Origin: Cryptolaemus montrouzieri
Taxonomy: Eukaryota; Arthropoda; Insecta; Coleoptera; Coccinellidae
Length of the DNA stretch: 64,000 bases
Reading direction: 5' to 3'
Assembly (NCBI GenBank): GCA_013387265.2
Contig: JABFTP020000165.1
Coordinates: 63,241,954-63,305,953 of the forward strand
Notes under the pieces: generated by a model
Told to the model about the DNA's origin: nothing
What the model saw: only the letters and a program-made list of their open reading frames with translations
Database searches by the model: none
Program-made: the position numbers and the translations under genes
In this document: piece after piece, positions 12,166-22,885 of the stretch
How positions within the stretch are numbered: the stretch's first letter is position 1
Layout: each line of letters opens with the position of its first letter

Positions 12166-12599
12166 TTCTTATGTATATACCAGCATTGTTTCTAGAATCC
12201 AATTTGAATATTTTCGTGCACTTTTCATAACAGTTTTATAATGTTTTACAAGTATTAATTTTTTTTCATGAAAGTTACATACCCATCTCAAAATCTTCAT
12301 CAAAGTAATTCTGGTCAGAGTTCTGAGAGAAAAACTGCAAAATCAATTACTATCGAAGTAAAATGAATCTGACTTCCAATTTATCTCCTTTCCTAGTAGG
12401 TATTCTCGATTACATCAGTTACTTGTCAGGAAAGTTATCTTCGAATTACCAGAAATACCTCGCTGAATGAAGCATGTCATGCTGCCATGGAAGAAATTGT
12501 AGGTGGAATGTGCGGTGGTATTGCGTTAGATGAATCCGGCACAGGATTTTTTGAGAACAAGAGAGCAAAGAGATCAGCTTCTTCTTTCGGAAATGATGC

Positions 12600-12810
12600 T
12601 ATACTCTACTCCAAAAGCGTCTTTTCGCCTCATCTCTTCTATTGGAGTCTCGGAACCAGAATAAACTTTTTGTTATCATTTCTTTTTTCCGCACAAAAAC
12701 AGTCGAATCTATAAACTCGAAATCTTCATCAGATGCGTTATCGTCGAGTTCCAAATTCTCGTCGTCCATTTCAACATGCGGTTCGAAATTTCCGATGCGT
12801 TATATACCGC
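12600..12810 (-). pseudogene. Possible acidic N-terminal transposase remnant
   Basis: The minus strand has an open stretch reading EPHVEMDDENLELDDNASDE followed by DFEFIDSTVFVRKKE. Acidic N-termini of this kind are usual in piggyBac transposases, and a piggyBac remnant lies just upstream in the opposite orientation. The link is only suggestive because there is no diagnostic residue. Confidence 0.3.
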
Positions 12811-13091
12811 ATATATTGATAAGTGTACTATGCTTCAATTGGATCTGACGTTTTGATGTCAATGGCAATTGCGTTTGAAGATTCAGTTACATTCAAACTA
12901 CCCCCTTGTAACTTAATTCCATTGATTATTGCATCAACTGTAATTTAAATTTATCTAACTATCTAAGTATCGATGAAAGAGTAAACGCAGATCCGTATCG
13001 AACATATTTCACGGCAAGTAGAGATGTTTATTATGTGGCCATGTATTTAGCCAGATTTATTTAGTGTTTTACTTAATTCCGAGGGATTTTA

Positions 13092-13105
13092 GCAGCAGAG
13101 GGCGG
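13092..13105 (+). promoter_or_regulatory. CTCF-like binding motif
   Basis: GCAGCAGAGGGCGG matches the core consensus CCASYAGRKGGCRS at all positions but the first. CTCF and its motif are conserved across bilaterians including insects. The site lies in a GC-richer island (13080-13160) with no repeat signature. A single match in 64 kb can arise by chance. Confidence 0.35.
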
Positions 13106-13513
13106 TCCTCGGTGGCTCCCCTCCATCCCCAGGGATGTCTATTAATGCCTCTTCCCTAAATTGCAACGACGCTGAATTGAACAATATATTCTGGTGGATT
13201 TTCGAGCAGCCCAGATTAGTTTCGATTCGTTCGTTTCCCAGAAAAGATGTAAGTTTCGGAGGTTTAACTTGGTAAATGGTGGAGAACGACTTCTGTAGAT
13301 CTGTGCGTAACGAAGATAAATATTTTTACTGAGGGAAGGAGTTCGATAAGCGGAATCTGCAGCTTATTTCCAAAAAGATTACCTGAAATGGGAAGAATTT
13401 CTTGAATCGCGATGTAATTACTAGTTTTGCTGTTTGCATTTTATCTCAGCCTCGAATTGTTCACTCAAAACGAATTCGAGAACTCTGTTGGCGGAAAATC
13501 AATGGTCGGTTAT

Positions 13514-14090
13514 ATACTGGGTGGCTCATAACATATGCGACGAAACGTTAGACATATCTTACAGCCGATTTTGAAACTTTTTTGAGGAGTCATATGTAAT
13601 ACTGTAGTGACTACAACTAAAAATATTTCAGACTATACAGGGTGTTCCATAATAAAGTTACATAAAATTATGATTTTTTAAATAGGACAACCTATATTTT
13701 GTTTCAGGTTAGACTTTGTAAGGAAACATGATGGTGACTTTGTTCGAAATTCCCTATACTTATGTTGAATGTTTTCCGAAATATTTGAAATTCGAGGATT
13801 CTTGAAACAAAAAATTTGTACCTCAATATTGATTTCAAAACTTCAGCTGTACAACTATTGTAATAGTTCTTGTTATAGCTTGAACATATGACACATTCTG
13901 TTGATCTATGTTACACAGGGTGTTTGAAAACGATTTTTGAATTTGGGGCTTATTAAAATTTCATTCCATTCTTATTTTGAAAAAGTATGCCCTATATTTG
14001 AAGGGTCGAATAAACGTTATTTTTAATACCTTGCGATTGGTTTCTAAGTTCCCTATACCTGTTTTCAATGATTTTTTAAATGTTGTTGTT
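13514..14090 (+). repeat. Mariner-type non-autonomous repeat, family H copy 1
   Basis: It begins CTGGGTGGCTCATAACAT with inner CAGGGTGTTCCATAATAAA and CAGGGTGTTTGAAAACGA ends, and aligns with 54217-54650 and, inverted, with about 55010-55435. There is no coding content. It lies just upstream of a mariner gene, but the coding family is different as far as I can tell. Confidence 0.6.
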
Positions 14091-14336
14091 TAATATAAGG
14101 AGCTTAATTTACTTGGTCTCGGCAAAAGAATTTTGAGAAAATATTTTTGGAGAGAGATTCGCTTTTGCTTTAGCTGATAATGCAAGAGAACTCAGAGATC
14201 TCAGAGATGACGCCACTAATCTTTGAAAGCTAAGCTAAGTACTAACCTTCAAACGCATTCTCCCAACATTTCAGCTTAATCTGTCAACAAATTGTGATGC
14301 TACAGTCTTTTACAGTAAACAAGTATTGAAAAAAAA

Positions 14337-15339
14337 TGGAAAAAGAAGAATTTCGTATTTTGATTAAACATTATTTGTTGCGTGGAAAACTCCAAGAGAA
14401 GCGAAGGAAAAGCTCGATAACTATTATCCGGGAACTGCTTCGTCGTATATAACCGTATGATATTGGTTCGCAGAGTTCAAAAGAGGTCGAAAAAGCACAA
14501 ATGATGGACACTCCAGAAATCATTGGAAAAATCCATGATATTTTTTTGGATGATCCAAAAGTGGAACTGCGTGAGATAGCAGAGGCTGCATGAATCTCAA
14601 TTGGAGCGGTGGTTTCGAGTTTGCATGAACAACTGGGCATGAGAAAGCTGACGGCAAGGTGGGTGTCGCGTTTATTAACAAACGATCAAAAACGTAAACG
14701 TCTTCCCACTTCTCAGCATTTTTTGAAAATGTCAAAGAAAAATCCTACCGATTTTTCGCACCGAATTGTGATCACTGATGAAACATGGATCCACCCTTTC
14801 ACTCCAGAATCGAAAGAAGCGACAAAAAAGTGGGTTGGCTCCAGCGGAAGTGCTCCAAAGCAACAATCAGCAGAAAAGGTGATGGCATCAGTTTTTTGGG
14901 ATTCAAGCGGCATATTCTTCATTGACTATATCGAAAGGGGAAAATTTGTCAATAGTGACTATTCCTGCGAACTTTTGGCCCGTTTGAAGGACGAAATCTC
15001 AACAAAACTGACCCATTTATCGAAGGAAAAAGTCATCTTTTTGCGAGACAATGCACCAGCTCACACATCCATCAAAATAATAGCGAAATTGCACGAATTA
15101 CGCTTCGAATTGCTTCCTGATCCCCCGTATTCGCCAGATTAGCTCCCAACGACTATCATCTCTTCCCAAATTTGAAGAGATGGCTCCAGGGAAAAAGATT
15201 CGCGATCAATGAAGAAGTCGAAGCCGAAAATGAGGAGTATTTTAAAAACAATGATGAATCGTGCTTTTCAAAAGGCATTGCAATGCTCGAAGACCGTTGG
15301 AATAAGTGTATTGAGCTGAAAGGAAAATATGTTGAATGA
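14337..15339 (+). pseudogene. Mariner (D,D34D) transposase pseudogene
   Basis: The start MEKEEFRILIKHYLLRGK is a mariner N-terminal helix-turn-helix. It is followed by YWFAEFKRGR, EIIGKIHDIFLDDPK, LHEQLGMRKLTARWVSRLL, VITDETWIHPFTPESK (first Asp), VFWDSSGIFFIDY, LRDNAPAHTS (second Asp), LLPDPPYSPD (third Asp) with a stop straight after, and a C-terminal KRFAINEEVEAE and YVE. The catalytic triad is visible, but a deletion near 14490, a stop at about 14590 and the stop at 15140 destroy the gene. Its length of about 335 codons fits the 345-residue family. Confidence 0.9.
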
Positions 15340-17010
15340 AAAATATAAATTTTGGCTTGAATCTTATGTTTTCATAAAAACGAAATCAAGATAATTGGTT
15401 AAATCGCTTATATTGTCAGGAATTTTTGACGGTTCATAGACAAGTTGATTCCTGCAGAACACTTGTGCTTATAAAGACCATATCTGACAATATCAGTGAT
15501 TAATACGTTCTGACATCTTTTCCGCAAATAACTTTCTAGAATTTCTTGAGGTCCACTCTTTACTTCATAATACCAAAATGTATCCAGCTAAACCTTATGG
15601 ATAACGCAATCAAACATCTTACTTAGCAGTCGGAAGGCCTCGACTCTCAAATTCAACCTACACTCTCTCGACTAGCTGCATCTTCGCATTAATAGTTGAT
15701 TTGCTTTTCTTGTAACTTTGTAAGAGATCTAGATGTTGTGGACGTTGAAGTCTCCCATTTTGATGACCTCAACTGATGAATGCTGTATTTGGATCGTGTC
15801 TACCTTGTAGCCTAGATACTAAAACAACCTAGGGTAGTTGTTATCGTTAAGAGATCGATACAGACAACAGAGAAACGAAAGCGTTATCCTCCAACCTATT
15901 CTCTTTTCAGAATGCGGCATTCAATTTGGCAAGAATATAAAGCTCTTCCTTAAATTGACCCTTGAGCAACTCATAAATATCACACGAGGTTGTTCTTGTG
16001 AGTACTGGTATATCTTAGTCCTATTGTGTAGAAAAACGCTATAATGAATGGGCTTGTTTCATCATATTTTAGAGGACTCCACGCGTCCACCGAAGGACGC
16101 CAGTTTTCCCCAAAATCCCGACTTGAGAACGAGTTTACGAGATGAGATTCTGCCATGTTTCATCTGAAAAATCCTTTTAACCCTTGAGACTGAACCATCT
16201 GCAAAAAATCCGAATGGTGTGGTGATATTACACCGAGCGACGAGAGTGGGACCATCTCTCATTACCCGAACTTAGTTTTGCAGTACCAAATAGTAACAGC
16301 TAAATCAAAATAGTAAAAAAGGAATTTTGGTAGTACAATAGAAATGACTACAGGTGAAATTTATGTTTCACCGTCAGTTACAATAGTGAATTTTGCGCAA
16401 CTAATAGCAGAACATAGTCGTTCTATAACTTCACTGAAAAGTATTAAAACTGATTCAGATTGTAGCGATTAATGACATTGTCTTCAAGCTATGTCAGTAC
16501 TCACGGGAATTGAAAACAATTTATGTAAATCGGAACGTTTCCGAATGTCTCTGAATCTGTGTGCGAGTAAAATTTCCCTTAGAACGAACGTCGTTCCCGC
16601 AACAAGCACTCAAGCAACCCTATATACAATTCTCTCTTTGAGCAACCCTTCATTCCGAACCAACTTCTCATACGCATAAATTATTCTGTTCCCTGCTAAT
16701 GTATGCATGACAGCAACAATCTTGCGCTGAACGAACAGAGCTCCGTTTAAATCTCGCCGATCTTATTTTCGAATCCTTTCGCGTTCTAAGCATCTTATGC
16801 ATATACCTAGTTTATGTCAGACGTTTCGAGCACTCCTATTTCAATCTCTTCAACAGCTCGATATACTCGTATTTAGCGATTTATTCCACATTCGGAAGGA
16901 CGGAGTTATGATGAAAAAGAAAAATGTAGCAATCATTAAATGGGCATTACGCCATGCATTGGCGATTCCTCCATTTGAAAACACTATCGAAGAATATTAT
17001 TATTTATAAT
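15340..17010. other. No firm gene
   Basis: On the minus strand near 15740-15800 a short reading VEVIKMGDFNVHN resembles the endonuclease motif of non-LTR retrotransposons (MGDFN), but flanking frames give no further support. Frames at 15838-16044, 16062-16262 and 16797-17009 show no motif. I see no other structure. Confidence 0.3.
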
Positions 17011-17036
17011 GAATAATGAAATAAAACAAGTTATTA

Positions 17037-17162
17037 TGTAATGAGATAAAAACACAAGTTTAACTTTGATCTACACTTTATTTAATAAAGTGTAGATCAA
17101 AGTTAAACCTTGTGTTTTTATCTCATTTATATCATGGATCTACATCAAGTAACGGCCTCCAC
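17037..17162. mobile_element. PLE family B terminal palindrome inserted in a family C terminus
   Basis: Positions about 17050-17118 form a near-perfect palindrome centred at about 17084 (arm core TTTGATCTACACTTTATT), followed by the family B end ATCATGGATCTACATCAAGT and GGCCTCCACAATT. The flanks are family C terminal sequence: AACAAGTTATTATG before and AAGTTACTATGTTTTAA after. It therefore appears to be a tiny family B insertion consisting of two inverted terminal pieces. Confidence 0.6.
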
Positions 17163-17523
17163 AATTCAAAAGTTACTATGTTTTAATTATCACTAATTTA
17201 TTGATGTAAGGAATGAAAAATTACATTACATTGGTTGGACCGGTTTCGGACATACGTCCATTATCAACAACAAGCTAATGAAAACTGAATACTCATGTAC
17301 AATACAGGAACTAACATCAAGATGATGATAGTAGAGGACACAGCAACTTGAATAATGGTGATTGGTAGGTGATTAAGTCTACCTGGTCGTTACGAAGCTT
17401 ATCTATTTCTACCCTAGATGCTTTCAAAATTTCCATGGATTCAAAAAAATTGAGTTTAATCATTTGGCATGTTTTAGAAACGACTGTCGAAATTTTTTCG
17501 CATATTTTCTTAAAATTAAACAA
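17163..17523 (-). pseudogene. Penelope-like element family C, 3' end
   Basis: The minus strand reads LNFFESMEILKASRVEIDKL and NDQVDLITYQSPLFKLL, the C-terminal tail of the PLE endonuclease frame, almost identical to the plus-strand copy at 19250-19400. Downstream on the minus strand is the family C terminal repeat with its hammerhead-like core at 17243-17267. Only the last 60 or so codons survive. Confidence 0.75.
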
Positions 17524-17524
17524 G

Positions 17525-17930
17525 ATCCACGAAGAAATGATATATGGGGGATGTCAACCCAAATTATTGGGTTTATAATGATTCTAGAACATATATATCG
17601 GCATCACTCAAAAGACCAAACCTGGCCATCGAGGCTCTCTCGGTCAAACAGAGAGGGAATTGTTTTGTTGAGTTTGAATATTGAAGGGATTTTGCGATTA
17701 TACTTCAAAATTGACGAGCAAAAAGAAGAAAGTGATTATGTTTCAAGAGATACACTGAGACGGAAGAACATCTCCGCGAAAGAGGAACTATCGCAGGTTA
17801 TGTACTTTTTGATTATCTCCTTAGTCCCTTTTATGGCCTTGCTTGCTATGTAAAATCTTTTCTTAGATTCAAGTGAGTTTCGACATATAAGAGTCAAGTG
17901 AGATTAATGAAATATTTCTACTGGTTTAAC
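17525..17930 (+). repeat. Unclassified repeat family D, copy 2
   Basis: It starts GATGTCAACCCAAATTATTG and includes GGCTCTCTCGGTCAAACAGA and TTGCTTGCTATGTAAAATC as in copies at 7030-7690 and 49548-50235. It is cut short at about 17930 by the following PLE fragment. The 129-codon open frame across it (17464-17853) is not conserved in the other copies and is not called. Confidence 0.7.
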
Positions 17931-17932
17931 TC

Positions 17933-18560
17933 AAATCATTCTTGAGTAGCAATAATTTCAACATAGCCTTCCAAACTAATAATAATTTAGGCAAATATAT
18001 AAAAATAATAGAACAAAATCAGATAAAAATAATGAATCAGGTGTTTATACATTGAATTGCAATGACTGTGATAATTTCTACATTGGTAGAACACATAGAC
18101 ATTTCAATATTAGAATATCGGAACATAAACGCAGTTTTTCAAATAAAAAATCAGATTCAAATTACGCGAATCATCTACTAGAAAATAGTCATTTTTTCGA
18201 CGCACAGTTTGAAATTTAGCATACAGATAATAAATGTTGGAAGTTAGATCTTTGGGAAACTTTAGAAATCTACAAACACAAACACTCAGGTAGACTCATC
18301 AATGAACAAGTCGATTTAAGCCCTTCACCTCTATTGAATCTCTTCAGGGAGCAATCTGTTCCTTAATTTTATTGGATATACCTGTCATCAATAAGCACTC
18401 AAGAAGGAGCAACCCAATAAGCTTTTAATTACTTAAGAACATTTGTATTTATATTCTCATTCTTATTTTCTGTACATTAATTTGCCTGAAAAAGCTACGG
18501 TGTAGTGAAACGCGTTACGAATCACAATTATTAAGTAAAATTCCTAAAACACATCACTCG
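17933..18560 (+). pseudogene. Penelope-like element family A, 5'-truncated endonuclease copy
   Basis: It starts within SFLSSNNFNIAF and continues, with frameshifts, through LNCNDCDNFYIGRTHRHFNI, SEHKRSFSNKKSDSNY and the LLNLF tail, then the family A terminal repeat with a hammerhead-like core at 18486-18511. A stop interrupts the sequence after FDAQFEI. The RT is absent altogether. Confidence 0.85.
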
Positions 18561-18564
18561 TTTT

Positions 18565-18995
18565 TGTTTAATTTGGAATTACTAATTTTAGATCTAATTG
18601 TATCTTTTAAACTATCAAATTCTAAAGAATATAATTTGAAACTGAGTGCAAGACCTTGAGGTAGTGCTGAATGACATACATTTTATTATAAAAATGTTTA
18701 CATTCTTCTTCTATCCAAATGATCTTCGCTGCTTGGACTGCTTTATATGATGATGATGATACACTATTCGTTTTGATATTTACATATCTCGGAATAAGAC
18801 ACTGTTTGTTGAACCACAAGTCCTGTGAACAATTCCTGTACTTCTTCATGAGTTTGGCATATAGGATGGCTTGAACTGCTACACAAGCATCGTTCAAATA
18901 ACTGATCGATGAAGCTTGAACTACGTGATAGTTGATAGTCATAATGAATAATGAAATAAAACAAGTACCTATGTTTTAACTATCACTAATTTATG
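18565..18995 (-). pseudogene. Penelope-like element family C, 5' end with terminal repeat and start
   Basis: On the minus strand the family C terminal repeat (18995 down to about 18950) runs straight into an ATG at 18942 and an open frame of 106 codons: MTINYHVVQASSISYLNDA, then QDLWFNKQCLIPRYVNI and CKHFYNKMYVIQHYLKVL. I take this as the N-terminus of the PLE open reading frame because of its position immediately after the terminal repeat; the sequence itself has no catalytic motif. It is cut at 18565 by the family A copy. It points opposite to the family C 3' part at 18996-19560. Confidence 0.5.
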
Positions 18996-19560
18996 CTGAA
19001 TCTTTTATTGATGAGTCGATTGTCAGGCCTTCTTTTTAACACAAAAGAAAGAACAGATAAATCTGAAAAATCTGGAGTATATCAATCAATATTCTGAGTG
19101 CAATTCCTTTTATATAGGTCAGACAGGACACTCTTTCAAGGCTAGATACAAAGAACATTTCTGGTCATTCCTACATCAGAAATATGATTCAGCTTTAGCT
19201 GCACATTATCCAAATGAATGTCATTCTTTTCCAGAACTCCTTGTGATAAATCTAATGAACTCAATGTCTTTGAATCCATGGAAATTTTCAAAGCATCTAG
19301 GGTTAAAAGAGATAAGCCTCTTAACGACCAGGTTGACTTTCACCTACCAATCACCAATACGCAAGTTGCTATGACCTCTACTATCATTATCCTGATGTTA
19401 GTTACTGTATTATAGATGAGTATTCAGTTTTCATTAGCTTGTTGTTGATGATGGACGTATGTCCGAAACCGGTTCAAGCAATGTAATTTTTTATTCTTTA
19501 CATCAATAAATTAGTGATAGTTAAAACATAGTAACTTGTTTCATTTCATTATTTGTTATT
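18996..19560 (+). pseudogene. Penelope-like element family C, GIY-YIG endonuclease and 3' terminus
   Basis: The reading is SGVYQ, then ECNSFYIGQTGHSFKARYKE in shifted frames, then LNVFESMEIFKASRVKRDKP and NDQVDFHLPITNTQ. FYIGQT is the GIY-YIG-like core of PLE endonucleases. The terminal repeat with the TTGATGA...GAAAC core follows, then ATCAATAAATTAGTGATAG. Frameshifts make it inactive. Confidence 0.8.
19444..19468 (+). ncRNA. Hammerhead-like ribozyme core, PLE family C
   Basis: TTGATGA, one base, GGAC-GTAT-GTCC hairpin, GAAAC, then CGGTTCAAGC. It differs from the hammerhead consensus by U at position 3 and one inserted base before stem II. The sister copy at 17243-17267 (minus) keeps the same hairpin, with TTGATAA in place of TTGATGA. 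Confidence 0.5.
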
Positions 19561-21074
19561 AATATAATAATATTATTATATTTTAAATTAAATAATGAAC
19601 CCTAGAAGAGAATAATTCTCTTCCTGTGCTGATGTTATTAACATAACATCGAATTAACAAATAAGCAGTTATACTGAAGGTTGGACAAAAAGCATCAAAG
19701 TTGATAGAATATGTTTCCCATATTTCTTGGCTAGTATAATGAAAACCCCATCCCCCATATTATCAACAAAGTGAGCACGAGAGAGATCCGGTTTCCAGAG
19801 AGATTCCTGTCAAAGTTAGCCCTCGATTATTCATTCGAGTTAACACAACTTCCACGTTTAGATTCTCGGCGAGAATGAGAAAGCGACCAAGAGCACGGGG
19901 AGGCCGGAGACAAATAATTCGCTACTTACGGCTAACTCTATTCACTAATAACGATGATCGTTGTTTCGCTTGGCTGAATTTATTATGACGATAAACTGCA
20001 CACAGGAAGGGGAAAAGGCGACGAAGGTGGATCGTGGAGGTTTCGGGATGGGAGTTTGAATGTAAACCTTTGATATTGAAATTTCTTGTTATTATCTCAT
20101 CATGGAGACGCACTGATGCGAATACCTCGTTGAGCCGTTTTAAATACGTAATCGAACACAATCTGGAATTGCTTAGTTTGTACGAACAAGTGACAATGTT
20201 GGAGGGTTGAATTTTTACAAAATATTTTTCGTTGCTTTCTATAGTGTCAATTTCGTGGTTCCTTAATTCTCTCTCTAATTATTTGGTTGGAATTTCTAAG
20301 CTGTCACAGCTGTTTTCTATACTGATGCGGAGTTTGTTAACAGAGCTCGTCTGTGTCAGTTCTCACAAGTGCGTTTTGCGATTTTTAGATTTTTAGAAGA
20401 ATTTTGTCTTAAATCAATTAAATTTCGTGTGTCGAATCGCTTAAAATGTTACAGAAAGCTTAAATAGACTTTATCAAAACACGGGTGTATGAGAGGTATA
20501 GGGCATTCAACAGAGTTTACAAAGTTCTATAGTTACTCATCTTCATTGACAGTAACCATCCTCTCGAAAAGAATCACCGCACATAATCCCATCAAATTAA
20601 TACAGCCAGAAAAAATGCAAGGAAAACTTCCTTGAACAGCAAGAAATATATCCACATGCGGTCGAGACAAATTGATCGCACTCCGCATCATAAATCGGAT
20701 CGAGGAGTAACGCGAAGAGGAACGGGCTTAGAACAAAGCTTCGCCAACCGCGAGAATACTTTTCATTAGCAGTTCATATAAAATACTTCGGATGTATTAG
20801 TTTGATTTATGAACATCTTTCCACCTAGGTGAAAGCTCATTTTTACCAACTGTGCATAAAACTTTGTCATTTCAGCTGTCTGAGCGATTTTTCAACAGAA
20901 TCATGAAAATGTTCCAGTGCAAAAAAGATCGAATTTTTTGTTAGTAAAAGGTGTGAGCTTTAATATTGAAAGAATTGTTTGAGATAACTGTTCGTTTGAC
21001 GATTAGTTTATCTAATTTTAGTGTCATTAATTTATTATTTACCAAGGAGTATTATGGAAGAGCATATAATAATA
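19561..21074. other. No firm gene; CpG-richer island at 19840-20070
   Basis: On the minus strand an 80-codon frame (19922-20161) ends at GTTAGCC followed by a good splice-donor sequence GTAAGTAG, so an untranslated or coding exon is possible, but I recognise no protein. Positions 20650-20760 are also CpG-richer. No repeat is visible. Confidence 0.3.
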
Positions 21075-21431
21075 TTGATTTCCATTATTTACAGGATTCA
21101 ATTTAAATAATTCTTCATTAAAAATTCAATTTTTAATAATATTTTTAGGAGTAAATTTAACTTTTTTCCACAAAATTTCTTAGGATTAATAGGAATGCCT
21201 CGACGATACTCTGACTATCCAGATGCTCATTCAATATGATATGAAATTTCATCTATAGGATCATTAATTTCTACTGTAAGAATGATTTTTTTATTATTAT
21301 TATTTGAGAAAGATTTTATACAATACGAAATAATAATTCTTCAATAAGAATACCTTCTTCAGTTGAATGATTCCAATTAACTCTTCCTAATGAACATAGA
21401 TATTCTGAAATACCTATTTTATCAAATTATT
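21075..21431 (+). pseudogene. cox1: Nuclear copy of mitochondrial cox1, 3' end
   Basis: The plus strand reads FPLFTGFNLN, SLKIQFLIIFLGVNLTFFPQ, NFLGLIGMPRRYSDYPDAHS and then the C-terminal helix. These are the last membrane helices of cytochrome oxidase subunit I. Trp positions are TGA (for instance in SI-W-YEISS near 21240), which is stop in the nuclear code, and small indels break the frame near 21330. It is a nuclear mitochondrial insertion, not a gene. It runs directly into tRNA-Leu and cox2 as in insect mitochondria. Confidence 0.92.
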
Positions 21432-21494
21432 TCTAATATGGCAGATAAGTGCATTGGATTTAAACCCTATTTATAAAGTTTACCTTTTTTTAGA
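21432..21494 (+). pseudogene. trnL2: Nuclear copy of mitochondrial tRNA-Leu(UUR)
   Basis: The segment begins TCTAATATGGCAGATAAGTG and ends TTTTTTTAGA, with the TTGGATTTAAACCC anticodon arm whose anticodon is TAA. It sits exactly between cox1 and cox2, the arrangement typical of insects and crustaceans. It is a copy and is not expected to function. Confidence 0.9.
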
Positions 21495-21690
21495 AATTGC
21501 TACTTGAAAATCTATACTTCTACTTGATAGTTCTTCTTTTTATTGAAACAACTTGGATATTTTCATGATCATGCATTATTAATTCTATCTTTAAATACTT
21601 ACTTAATAGGATATTCAATAGGAAGACTAATATTCAATAATATAAATCATCGTTATTCATTGGAAGGTATAAATTTTATAAGCTCCGAGT
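21495..21690 (+). pseudogene. cox2: Nuclear copy of mitochondrial cox2, 5' end
   Basis: With the mitochondrial code it reads IATWKSILLLDSSSF, then QLGYFHDHALLILSLNTYL, IGYSIGRLIFNNINHRYSLE. This is the N-terminus of cytochrome oxidase subunit II; ATTGCTACTTGAAAA gives I-A-T-W-K with TGA as Trp. Similarity stops at about 21690. The open frame that continues to 21902 runs into unrelated sequence. Confidence 0.92.
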
Positions 21691-21704
21691 TTCTTAAGTT
21701 TGCT

Positions 21705-22395
21705 TATCAAGGATGTAGCAGTTCGATTTCTGAAATTAATCATTTATATCTTTTAAACTCAGGTTTCATAATTTTATTAATAATTCAATCTCATTTCATC
21801 AAGTTAAATATTCAGTTTCAAATTCGAATCAGAAATCTACAGGTAATGATACTCAATGAAAATTATAGTTATATCCGTAAGGTATCGCTGCTATTGATCT
21901 AGGTTGTTCACCGGTTAATTGTGAAGTCGGTACTTGAAAGAAAATGATTTCTCGTTTCTGTGGGAGAACGGAAAGCAGTACTCATTCTACGTTTCGTTTC
22001 CACTTTATTGTTGTGAAGAGAATAATTGCTTTTTTTTATTAGTTTTTTTGAATATCAATAGTTTTTTGATAGAACCGAGTCTCTATAAGTTCGGAATTCA
22101 TTAGATTCTTTCTTTTCCATTTAGAAATCTTCGGACATGTTTGTAATTTTATTGAAGCTGTGTTGTAGCGAACGGAGTGAAAAAATTTCAGTAATAGAAA
22201 TTAAGTATTCTTTGTTTTTCTGGATAAATTCCAATCGTCTGAGGCGTTATAAGAAGTCGGTAACTTTGCCGGATTTCCACGACAACCAATTCAATTAGCG
22301 AGTGAAGAGATTGTATTATTAATAAAATTATGAAAACTGAGTTTAAAAGATATAAATGATTAATTCGAGAAATTGGGCCGTTACAAGGATGTTGA
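21705..22395. repeat. Inverted pair flanking sequence next to the mitochondrial insertion
   Basis: Positions about 21735-21800 and, inverted, 22310-22370 share ATTAATCATTTATATCTTTT and CATAATTTTATTAATAAT. The base composition resembles mitochondrial DNA, but I cannot identify the gene. The 500-bp centre has no coding signal. Confidence 0.45.
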
Positions 22396-22410
22396 CACAT
22401 TAAACAATAA

Positions 22411-22885
22411 ATGGATCAGAATAAATATGTGATAGTTGTTTTCATCGATTTGCAAAAGGCCTATGATACAGTGGACATCGATAATCTTCTCGACAAACTC
22501 TATAAAATGGGATTTCGAGGAACATGCTACAATCGTCTCAAATGATACTCAAAATGTCGGAAGCATTATTCAGTAGTGAATAACTGTGAGAGTGATTGTG
22601 CAAATATCAAGGTGGATGTGGCTCAGGGATCGGTCCTGGGGCCTTTACTCTACTTGTTGTATGTTCACAGTCTAAAATTTCTTCAGCTTCAGTCTCGATA
22701 TATTATGTCGCTGTAAAGTCAAGAAATGATATTGATCACTTAGAATTACATATAAACAGCGATTTGAAACTGTACTTTAATTGGCTTTGTCACAATAGGC
22801 TTAGTTATGAATCTAGATAAGTTCATCTATATGATTGTTATACAAAAAAATAAAAAACCATGTAATATCGAAATTGTGTTTTGTT
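22411..22885 (+). pseudogene. Non-LTR retrotransposon reverse transcriptase fragment
   Basis: The first frame reads VIVVFIDLQKAYDTVDIDNL, RT motif A with its catalytic Asp. A shifted frame follows with VDVAQGSVLGPLLYLLYVHSL, the PQGSVLGPLLF block of Jockey/CR1-type elements. The YxDD motif is damaged (RYIMSL). After further shifts it reads LELHINSDLKLYFNWLCHNR, then MNLDKFIYMIVIQKNKKPCN, the downstream thumb region. It is clearly a broken LINE. The clade is inferred from the motif wording only. Confidence 0.82.

Noticed and set aside
15700..15810. Minus-strand MGDFNVHN reading, as in LINE endonucleases
   Set aside because: A single short motif with no supporting residues on either side; kept only as a remark.
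17464..17853. 129-codon plus frame
   Set aside because: Crosses the boundary between a PLE fragment and repeat D and is not conserved in other copies of repeat D.
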